From Chloroflexota bacterium (lineage in GTDB: Bacteria; Chloroflexota; FW602-bin22; JACPRP01): 7,471 nt of DNA. A program made the translations under genes and the position numbers. The stretch spans positions 1 to 7,471 of the forward strand of contig JACQUC010000236.1 of assembly GCA_016210495.1 (NCBI GenBank), in the 5' to 3' direction. The notes beneath the pieces are model-generated. The model had not been told where the DNA came from. It saw only the letters and a list, made by a program, of their open reading frames with translations, and did no database searches. Each line of letters opens with the position of its first letter. Within the stretch, counting starts at the first letter, position 1. Positions 1-5,373 of the stretch are shown one piece after another.

Positions 1-199
1 GACCTTGCGTCGCGAGTTGCGGCTTGCCACGGCGCGGCTCCGCCACAAGCGGGAAGTGATTCGTGGCTGTATCCGACACGCTGGTTACCATGTTTAGCTC
101 TCTATGCTCATGTCAGTAAATCCCCAGGCATACGACCTTTGCGTCCTAGATCCAAGACTGGTACGGGACTTGCGCAGGAAGTAGGTGTCCCACACCGCC

Positions 200-239
200 G
201 CCACTGAGTGGCTGTGGGCAGACAATATAACAATATAGA
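200..239 (+). promoter_or_regulatory. Possible operator and AT-rich -10 region upstream of the AhpD-like gene
   Basis: An odd-length perfect palindrome, GCCACT-G-AGTGGC, lies at 200-212. About ten bases further on is a tandem repeat of ACAATATA (222-229 and 230-237), which contains TATAAC (226-231) and TATAGA (234-239) as possible -10 hexamers. No convincing -35 hexamer sits 17 bp upstream of either one. The arrangement of a palindrome beside a -10-like stretch and a Shine-Dalgarno (GAGGT at 241-245) would suit a regulated promoter, but this is inference from position and symmetry only. Confidence 0.25.
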
Positions 240-251
240 AGAGGTAGAGAC

Positions 252-548
252 GTGACCAAGCATCAGATGTTGGCGGACATCAAGGATACCCTGGGCACGG
301 TGCCCGATTGGATGGTGAGCGTCCCAGACCACGTTCTGGAGCATGAATGGAGCATCATCAAGAACTTCCAGCTCGGCGAGACCGCCATCCCGAACAAGTA
401 CAAAGAGCTCATCGGCCTCGGTGTGGCCGCGCTGTTGGAATGCCCCTACTGCATTCATTTCCACACAGAGGCGGCCAAGTTCTGGGGTGCCAGCCAGGAA
501 GAAATAGCCGAAGCGCTCAAGATACTATCAAGCCAAGCTGATGAATAG
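252..548 (+). CDS. AhpD-like carboxymuconolactone decarboxylase family protein, probably short at the C-terminus
   Basis: This 98-residue protein belongs to the AhpD/carboxymuconolactone decarboxylase superfamily of small all-helical proteins. The diagnostic motif is E-C-P-Y-C-I-H-F-H at about residues 63-71: a CxxC pair followed by a histidine, the thiol peroxidase/disulfide reductase centre of AhpD-like proteins. The preceding helix (PNKYKELIGLGVAALL) is also typical. The start is GTG at 252, with a Shine-Dalgarno GAGGT six bases upstream. Homologues as I know them continue after the EEIAEAL helix with a further helix and a WSTYLNG-like segment. Here that part is absent and the frame closes at TAG within about 10 residues. 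The other two forward frames do not carry the missing segment, so a simple one-base frameshift is not the explanation. The active-site half is intact, so a redox or peroxidase-like role is plausible, but the substrate is unknown. Its expression seems independent of the convergent VOC gene. Confidence 0.8.
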   Translation: MTKHQMLADIKDTLGTVPDWMVSVPDHVLEHEWSIIKNFQLGETAIPNKYKELIGLGVAALLECPYCIHFHTEAAKFWGASQEEIAEALKILSSQADE

Positions 549-610
549 CACCCGATGTTGCAGCACATAGGAATCTCGGGACTGCCTGGCCAAGCTGTCA
601 ACTAGTCGAC

Positions 611-625
611 CGGTTTAGCAAACCG
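611..625. terminator. Short hairpin between convergent genes, possible weak terminator
   Basis: CGGTTT-AGC-AAACCG is a perfect 6-bp stem with a 3-nt loop. It lies in the 79-bp gap between the TAG of the AhpD-like gene (ending 548) and the TGA of the VOC gene (628-630), immediately after the latter on the minus strand. No T-tract follows on either strand, so intrinsic termination would be weak. The symmetry and the location between converging genes are the only support. Confidence 0.25.
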
Positions 626-627
626 CC

Positions 628-1020
628 TCACTGATGCACCCCGTAGATATTCCCATCCTGGTCGGCAAACGCGCCCCACCAGCCATATGGCTGTAGCTTG
701 GGCTCGTCCACAATGGGCACGCCGTCGGCTTTGAGTTGCGCGAAGGTCGCCACGATGTCGTCCACTTCCAGTACCATGCCGGTCATCTTGCCGATGGCCG
801 CCTTCGCCTCCTCGTAGGACGAGGCTCCCGGCATCTCCGGCGACGCCTTGTACAGCAGTATCCTCGTGTGCGCTCCCGGAGGCGCAACCTCGATCCAACG
901 TTGACTCGGGCCCATCGGCACGTCCATCCGCTTCTCGAACCCCAGCTTCTCCGTGTAAAACTCCAGCGCCTTGTCCTGGTCTGTTACTTGAACCGTAACG
1001 GTCCCGATCTTGGTTAACAT
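628..1020 (-). CDS. VOC (glyoxalase/bleomycin resistance/dioxygenase) superfamily protein
   Basis: This 130-residue protein has the vicinal-oxygen-chelate fold signature: two beta-alpha-beta-beta-beta modules. The first starts with TVTVQVTDQDKALEFYTEKLGFE (in part, about residues 7-29). The second contains VLEVDDI (about 83-89) and closes with the FADQDGNIYGVHQ strand at the C-terminus. Length and layout are usual for single-domain VOC proteins such as glyoxalase I relatives. The position that normally carries the first metal-binding His is Thr7, and only Glu44 (WIEVAPPG) looks like a conserved ligand. It may therefore not be a metal-dependent lyase, and no substrate can be named. The ATG at 1018-1020 is preceded by a strong Shine-Dalgarno (GGGGAGGT). 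A promoter on the same strand lies at 1116-1144, giving a leader of roughly 90 nt. The gene is divergent from the Old Yellow Enzyme gene, another enzyme class that acts on electrophilic carbonyl compounds, so shared stress control is possible. Confidence 0.85.
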   Translation of the reverse strand: MLTKIGTVTVQVTDQDKALEFYTEKLGFEKRMDVPMGPSQRWIEVAPPGAHTRILLYKASPEMPGASSYEEAKAAIGKMTGMVLEVDDIVATFAQLKADGVPIVDEPKLQPYGWWGAFADQDGNIYGVHQ

Positions 1021-1115
1021 GCCTACCTCCCCTCCACCAATATCTTTTCGTTAGCCGCGGTCCTTCGCGGTTCGCTCCCGGCCGCAGCAATCTTGCAGCT
1101 AATTCGGCTGGCCTA

Positions 1116-1144
1116 AGTATACCTAAAGGCTAGAGGACATTCAA
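1116..1144 (-). promoter_or_regulatory. Sigma70-type promoter of the VOC gene
   Basis: On the minus strand, TTGAAT (1144-1139) and TATACT (1121-1116) are separated by exactly 17 bp, matching the consensus at 4 of 6 and 5 of 6 positions. Transcription would start near 1109 and give a leader of about 90 nt before the ATG at 1020. The leader includes a small CCGCG/CGCGG stem (1055-1059 with 1066-1070). The -35 overlaps the left arm of an inverted repeat (see the operator entry). Confidence 0.6.
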
Positions 1145-1160
1145 GACGCTATTTGTCCTC
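1133..1160. promoter_or_regulatory. Candidate operator: GAGGACA-N14-TGTCCTC inverted repeat
   Basis: GAGGACA (1133-1139) and TGTCCTC (1154-1160) are perfect 7-bp inverted arms whose centres are 21 bp apart, which puts both arms on the same face of the helix. The left arm covers part of the spacer and the first base of the -35 of the minus-strand promoter. The right arm lies between the two divergent promoters. A dimeric repressor or activator bound here could control the VOC gene and perhaps the Old Yellow Enzyme gene. No regulator gene is in the window. Confidence 0.35.
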
Positions 1161-1193
1161 GGAAGCAGTTGCCGTCAAGAAAGGCTGAGGCTT

Positions 1194-1222
1194 TTGCCAG
1201 GCCGCCAAGTAGTGAGTATAAT
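1194..1222 (+). promoter_or_regulatory. Sigma70-type promoter reading towards the Old Yellow Enzyme gene
   Basis: TTGCCA (1194-1199) and a perfect TATAAT (1217-1222) are separated by 17 bp, a near-consensus promoter. Transcription would begin near 1229, about 215 nt before the ATG at 1444. The leader therefore contains the whole inverted-repeat element at 1264-1368. It is back to back with the minus-strand promoter at 1116-1144, with the two -35 boxes about 50 bp apart. Confidence 0.65.
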
Positions 1223-1263
1223 GGTGTTAGTTGATTACGCCATTGGCAGAGCGCAACGAAGTA

Positions 1264-1368
1264 GTCTGAACCGCAGATTGACGCAGATTACCGGATTATT
1301 CAGGTTACCTGATGGCCGGGCTTCGCGATCCGCGAAATCCCTTAATCTGGTTAATCTGCGGTTCAGAC
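1264..1368. repeat. Dispersed inverted-repeat element, copy 1
   Basis: The element is bounded by a perfect 16-bp inverted repeat: GTCTGAACCGCAGATT at 1264-1279 and its reverse complement at 1353-1368. The interior carries a second GCAGATT (1283-1289) and a small TTCGCG-ATC-CGCGAA hairpin (1322-1336). Bases 1332-1368 match 2544-2580 of copy 2 at 33 of 37 positions. The flanks add a weaker inverted match (AGCGCAACGAAG near 1250-1261 against the complement of about 1385-1397). Strings built from GCAGATT/AATCTGCG units are a familiar class of non-coding intergenic repeat in diverse bacteria. There is no room for a transposase, so it is non-autonomous or a pure hairpin. It sits in the transcribed leader of the Old Yellow Enzyme gene. 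Confidence 0.8.
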
Positions 1369-1443
1369 CTCTTGCGGTTTGGCCGCTTTCGTTCCGCTAG
1401 GCGCTGAAGGGTTCGCGCAGCCTTTTCGACACGGAGGCCGATT

Positions 1444-2481
1444 ATGCCCCATCTTTTCGATCCCATCACGTTGCGGGGACTAACCCTCAAGAACCGCATC
1501 ATGATGTCGCCCATGTGCCAGTACTCCGCCGGCAAGGATGCGGCGCCGAACGACTGGCACCTCGTGCACTACCCCACGCGGGCCGCTGGCGGTGTTGGCC
1601 TCATCATGGTGGAAGCCACGGCCGTCGAAAGCCGCGGCCGCCTCAGCGAAGCGGACCTGGGGATCTACGATGATCGGCACGTCGAGCTCTTCGCTCGCAT
1701 CGTCGACCTCTGCCACAAAAACGGGGCCAGGATCGGCATCCAGCTCGCCCACGCCGGCCGAAAAGCCTGGTCAGATGATAAAGCCTACGGGCCGGAGGAG
1801 CCGGTGGCGCCTAGCGCCATTCCGTTCGACGAGGGCTGGAAAGTTCCTCGCGCGCTGACCATTGCCGAGATCGGCCAGATCGTGACGTGTTTCCAGGACG
1901 CCGCCCGTCGTGCTCGAGACGCCGGCTTCGACGTGATCGAGTTCCACGCCGCCCACGGTTACTTGATCGGCGAGTTTCTTTCGCCCCTCGCCAACCACCG
2001 CCAGGATGAATACGGCGGCTCGCGCTCGGCACGAATGCTCTTTCTAAACCAGATCGTCGATTCTGTCAGGAAGGTCTGGCCCGAAGCCGCTCCCCTCTTC
2101 GTCCGAGTGTCGGCGTCGGACTACCTGCCTGGAGGCGTAACCGTCGAGGAGATGGTTGAGATGGCCAAAGGCTTGAAACTACGAGGAGTCGACCTCATCG
2201 ACTGCAGCTCGGGAGGCACGGTCCCTGCTCCCATCTCGGCCGGTCCTGGCTACCAGGTGCCCTTCGCCCAGCGCATCAAGCACGATGCAAACATCCCTAC
2301 CGGTGCGGTAGGCATTATCACCACCCCTGAGCTGGCCGAGGAGATCATCCGCAACGAGCGAGCCGACCTGGTAGTGCTGGGCCGCGAGCTACTCCGCCAC
2401 CCCTACTGGCCGCTCGAGGCCGCCGCCCATTTGCACAAGGAAACCCAATGGCCCGTCCAATACCTCCGGGCGAAGAGGTAG
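1444..2481 (+). CDS. Old Yellow Enzyme family ene-reductase (YqjM/NamA-like NAD(P)H:flavin oxidoreductase)
   Basis: This 345-residue FMN-dependent TIM-barrel enzyme should use NAD(P)H to reduce the activated C=C bond of alpha,beta-unsaturated carbonyl or nitro compounds in the cytoplasm. It follows Bacillus YqjM closely from end to end. The SPMCQYS motif gives Cys25 and Tyr27, the YqjM-class cysteine that tunes FMN. IQLAHAGRKA (99-108) follows. FHAAHGYL gives His168/His171, which bind the substrate, and Tyr173. EFLSPLANHRQDEYGGS (about 177-193), FVRVSASD (219-226), DLIDCSSG (250-257) and the GRELLR phosphate-binding loop (313-318) follow in order. The terminal QYLR places Arg342 where YqjM has the arginine finger that reaches into the neighbouring subunit. 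The ATG has GGAGG six bases upstream. Nothing is missing. It is likely a monocistronic detoxification or redox gene: its promoter is at 1194-1222, and a repeat element follows immediately after its TAG stop. Confidence 0.95.
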   Translation: MPHLFDPITLRGLTLKNRIMMSPMCQYSAGKDAAPNDWHLVHYPTRAAGGVGLIMVEATAVESRGRLSEADLGIYDDRHVELFARIVDLCHKNGARIGIQLAHAGRKAWSDDKAYGPEEPVAPSAIPFDEGWKVPRALTIAEIGQIVTCFQDAARRARDAGFDVIEFHAAHGYLIGEFLSPLANHRQDEYGGSRSARMLFLNQIVDSVRKVWPEAAPLFVRVSASDYLPGGVTVEEMVEMAKGLKLRGVDLIDCSSGGTVPAPISAGPGYQVPFAQRIKHDANIPTGAVGIITTPELAEEIIRNERADLVVLGRELLRHPYWPLEAAAHLHKETQWPVQYLRAKR

Positions 2482-2580
2482 ACCGCAGATTCAGCAGATT
2501 AATGGATTTCGCAGATACCTATGATCTCTGCGGGTGGTCATCTGCGAAATCCCTTAATCAGCGTAATCTGTGGTTCAGAC
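2481..2580. repeat. Dispersed inverted-repeat element, copy 2, between two convergent stop codons
   Basis: This 100-bp imperfect inverted repeat belongs to the same family as 1264-1368. Its core stem is perfect for 13 bp (GGATTTCGCAGAT at 2504-2516 with 2540-2552) and extends to 2497/2559 with a single mismatch, around a 23-nt loop. The outer arms are ACCGCAGATT on the left and the complement of TCTGAACCACAGATT on the right. It touches the TAG of the Old Yellow Enzyme gene (2479-2481) at one end and the TAG of fdhA (2582-2580, minus strand) at the other. RNA from either direction would form a long hairpin, so it may serve as a bidirectional 3'-end structure. It lacks a clear T-tract. Confidence 0.8.
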
Positions 2581-5360
2581 TACTCCCGCTCTACCCGCAC
2601 CGCGCACACCTTCAGCTCGGCGATCTTGGCTACCGGGTCATAAGCGGCGTTGGTCAGAGCGTTGGCAGGCGACTCCGCGAAATGGAAGTCCATGAAGACG
2701 ACCCCCTCAGGAACGACGGACGTCACCGAGGCCGTACCCTGGGCCACACCGCGCCGCGACGTCACCCTTACCCGCTCCCCGTCCGCCACTCCCAACCGCG
2801 AGGCGTCGGCCGGGTGGATCTGCACGTACTCCCTATCCACCAGGGCGACCAGCCCCTTCACCCGCCGGGTCATAGTGCCCGTATGGTAGTGCTGCAGCCG
2901 GCGGCCGGTCGTCAGCAGCAGGGGGTACTCCTCGTCCGGAAGCTCGGCCGCCGGGATGAACTCCACCGGGGAGAAGAGTCCCTTGCCCCGCGTGAACTTG
3001 CCCACGTGCAGGATCGGCGTACCAGGATGATCCGCGGCCGGCACCGGCCACTGCAGTCCGCAATTCTCCAGCCGCTCGTAGCAAATGCCCGCGTAGGATG
3101 GCGTGACACCCGCGATCTCCCGCATGATCTCGGCCGGGTCCCTCTGCCGGAAGCCGTCGGCCAGCTTCGCCGCCTCGCCACCGACTTTCTCGGCCGTGGC
3201 TCGAGCCAACTCCTGAATCACCTGCCAGTCGGGCCGCGCCTGGCCAACGGGATCGATCGCCTTGCGCACCCGCTGCACCCGCCGCTCGGTGTTGGTGATC
3301 GTCCCGTCCTTTTCGGCGAACGACGTCCCCGGCAATACCACATCGGCCAACTGCGCCGTTTCCGTGAGGAAGATATCCTGCACCACGAGGAAATCCAGCG
3401 ACTCCAGGACATCGCGCAGATAATTGACGTCGGGTTCGGAAACCAAAGGGTTCTCCCCGAAGATGTACATCGCCTTGATCTGGCCGGCCCCGACGGCCCT
3501 GATCATCTCCGGCATGGTCCTGCCGGGCTCCGACGGGAGCCGGCAGCCCCAGGCTTCCTCGAACCTGGCCCGGAGGGCGTCCGACGCCACCTGTTGGTAG
3601 GCCGTGTAGACGTCCGGCAGCGCACCCATATCGCAGGCCCCCTGGACGTTGTTCTGGCCGCGCAGGGGGTTCACACCCGAGGAGGGCTTGCCCAGGTTGC
3701 CGGTGAGCATCGCCAGGTTGGCGATGGCCTTCACGTTGTCGGTGCCGGTGGTGTGCTGGGTGATCCCCATCGTGTACAGGATGCTGGAAGCACGCCCCAG
3801 CGGGCTCGGTGCGCGCCGCGGGAAGGTTTCTTCGCACTGCGCGCCCGGCGCATCGCGCTCCCCGCCGGTGGCGTACAGGTAGGCGGCGCGCTCGATCTCC
3901 TCGACGGGAACGCGGGTGAGCCTGGCCACCAGGTCCGGAGTGTACCTCTCCACCGTCCCGCGAAAGGCCTCAAAACCCTCGGTTCGCTCCTCGACGAACG
4001 CCCTATCGTCGAGCCCCTCGCGCACGATGACGTGAGCGATGCCGTTCAGGAGCGCCGCGTCGGTCCCCGGACGCAGGCGCAGCCAGAGGTCGGCGATTCG
4101 GCAGAGGTCGATCTCCTTGGGGTTCACGACGATCAGCTTCGCACCCTTCTGGCGCACTGCCTTCCTGACCTGCAGGCCGATGACGGGATGGGTTTCCGTG
4201 GTGTTGCTGCCGATGACCAGCAGACAACCGGCGTCCTGAATCTCGCCGATGCTGTTGGTCATCGCGCCGCTGCCGAATGTCGTGACCAGACCGGTCACCG
4301 TCGGACTGTGTCAAACACGGGCACAGTGGTCCACCGAGTTGGTGCCCATCACCGCCCTCGTGAACTTCTGGAAGAGGTAGTTCTCCTCGTTCGTGCCCTT
4401 GGCCGAGGCGAGGGCCGCGAACGGCGCTCCGCCGTCTCCACCCGGTCGCGCGTGCTCTGCAAGCCTGGTGGAGATCCTGTCCAGCGCCTCCTCCCAGCTT
4501 GACTCCACCAGCACACCACCCTTGCGGATCAGCGGCTTGGTGAGCCGATCCGGATGGCCGATGAACTCCACGCCGAAACGGCCTTTGACGCACAGGGAGC
4601 CGCGATTCACCGGGCTGGACGGGTCGCCCTCGGAGCCCACGACCTTGGATCCCCGCACCAGCAGTTTGATGCCGCACCCCACGCCGCAGTAGGGGCACAC
4701 CGTCTTCACTTTGCCGGTGGGCTGCCGGTAGCCCTTCATGGAAATGGCACCCACCGGGCACTTGGCCTCGCACTAGCCGCAGCTCTCGCAGAGGGAGTTG
4801 ATGATGGGCTGGTCCATGTAGGTGCCGATCTTGGTGGCGAAGCCACGGTTCACGAAGTTGATGGCCCCGAGCCCCTGCACCTCGTCGCACACCCGCACAC
4901 ACTTAGCGCACAGGACGCATTTATTCATGTCGAAGCTCAAGAACGGGTTGGAGTCGTCCACCGGCAGGCCCCGATTGGTCTTGGGAAATGCGTTCCGTCG
5001 CGCCCCCACGAAGGCAGCCACCGTCTGGAGCGAGCAGCGAGTGTTCTTGGTACAGGTCAGGCAGTCGTCCGGGTGGTCCGACAGCAGCAGCTCGACGATG
5101 GTGCGGCGGGTCGTCTCCACCAGGTCGGTCTCCGTCTTCACCACCATGCCGTCGGCCACGGGTACCGTGCATGACACGGGGAGTCCCCGCATCCCCTCGA
5201 TCTCCACTACGCACAGCCGGCAGGCTCCATATGGTCGTAGGTCGGGATCGGCGCACAGGTTAGGAATGTACACGCCCGCTGCCAGGGCGGCTTCCAGCAC
5301 CGTCATGCCTGGGCGGGCCTCTATCTTCTTACCATCAATGGTCAGGCTGAGTGCAGACAA
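2580..5360 (-). CDS. fdhA: Formate dehydrogenase catalytic subunit, selenocysteine-containing, with NuoG-like N-terminus; interrupted by one in-frame TAG
   Basis: One continuous frame of 927 codons (about 926 residues) encodes the Mo/W-bis-MGD subunit that interconverts formate and CO2. The N-terminus is NuoG-like: a [2Fe-2S] domain (Cys36, 47, 50, 64), a His-Cys [4Fe-4S] site (His96, Cys100, 103, 109) and a two-cluster ferredoxin domain (Cys148, 151, 154, 158; Cys191, 194, 197, 201). The catalytic part has its own [4Fe-4S] site (CPYCGVGC, Cys222, 225, 229; Cys257) followed by Lys259. TGA codon 350 (CARV-U-HSPTV) is selenocysteine, with His351 next and Arg567 in PLRGQNNVQG; these correspond to Sec140, His141 and Arg333 of E. 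coli FdhF. The C-terminal molybdopterin dinucleotide-binding domain is complete. Codon 196 is TAG, between Cys194 and Cys197, and would truncate the protein unless read through or a sequence error. The start is TTG at 5360-5358, behind AAGGAGG that abuts the fdhB stop; the gap is 13 bp. A loop of about 24 residues (about 499-523) looks inserted. An annotation split into three ORFs would be wrong for the TGA. Confidence 0.9.
4282..4298 (-). promoter_or_regulatory. Bacterial SECIS element (selenocysteine insertion hairpin) in fdhA
   Basis: Read on the minus strand, GTGACC-GGTCT-GGTCAC forms a perfect 6-bp stem capped by a GGUCU loop. It begins 12 nt after the in-frame TGA, with 18 nt between the TGA and the loop. 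In E. coli fdhF, SelB recognises a stem-loop just downstream of the UGA whose apical loop includes GGUC. The loop sequence and the spacing seen here match that established pattern. Although the hairpin is coding (TVTGLVT), the codons chosen produce exact complementarity, which supports selection for structure. Confidence 0.85.
4311..4313 (-). other. In-frame UGA selenocysteine codon of fdhA (codon 350)
   Basis: The minus-strand codon TGA sits between CARV and HSPTV, exactly where Sec140 lies in E. coli FdhF (CARV-U-HGP). The same frame continues with unmistakable formate dehydrogenase sequence on both sides, so this is not a frameshift. The SECIS-like hairpin follows at 4298-4282. The organism must carry selA, selB, selC and selD elsewhere; none is in this window. 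Confidence 0.93.
4773..4775 (-). other. In-frame TAG within the second ferredoxin motif of fdhA (codon 196)
   Basis: The minus-strand codon TAG lies in C-E-S-C-G-TAG-C-E-A-K-C-P, inside one [4Fe-4S] ligand set. Family members usually have Gln here (CGQC), and CAG to TAG is a single C-to-T change (plus-strand base 4775, a instead of g). Reading continues in the same frame on both sides with conserved sequence. Three other genes in the window (AhpD-like, Old Yellow Enzyme and fdhA itself) end with TAG at sensible protein ends, so a genome-wide reassignment of TAG is unlikely. Confidence 0.9.
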
Positions 5361-5373
5361 TGCGGCTCCTCCT

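Noticed and set aside
2..97. Possible C-terminal tail of a gene entering from the left (frame 2, stop TAG 95-97)
   Set aside because: The 31 residues are Arg-rich and faintly protein-like, but no family can be recognised from so short a piece in GC-rich DNA, so I do not call it.
602..1090. 162-codon minus-strand frame overlapping the VOC gene
   Set aside because: It is an alternative frame of the VOC gene; the 130-residue frame has the fold signature and a strong Shine-Dalgarno.
1194..1400. 68-codon plus-strand frame in the intergenic region
   Set aside because: It covers a near-consensus promoter and the inverted-repeat element, has no ribosome binding site and shows no protein similarity.
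2580..4298. Independent 572-residue protein starting at a GTG at 4298
   Set aside because: The GTG is an internal Val codon within the SECIS stem; upstream in-frame sequence is conserved FdhA up to and beyond the Sec codon.
4298..4313. Frameshift or nonsense mutation at the TGA of fdhA
   Set aside because: The frame does not change, the context is the family's selenocysteine site, and a GGUCU hairpin follows at suitable spacing.
2448..4502. 684-codon open frame on the plus strand across the end of the Old Yellow Enzyme gene, the repeat and most of fdhA
   Set aside because: It is antisense to clearly conserved FdhA sequence, is rich in Arg/His/Gly/Pro as expected from GC-rich codon shadowing, shows no domain, and runs through a non-coding repeat.
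4773..4775. Genome-wide reassignment of TAG to a sense codon
   Set aside because: The AhpD-like gene, the Old Yellow Enzyme gene (at the end of its similarity to YqjM) and fdhA all terminate with TAG.
4003..4902. 299-codon minus-strand frame overlapping fdhA
   Set aside because: It is a different frame of the fdhA coding strand with low-complexity composition; the true frame carries all cysteine motifs.
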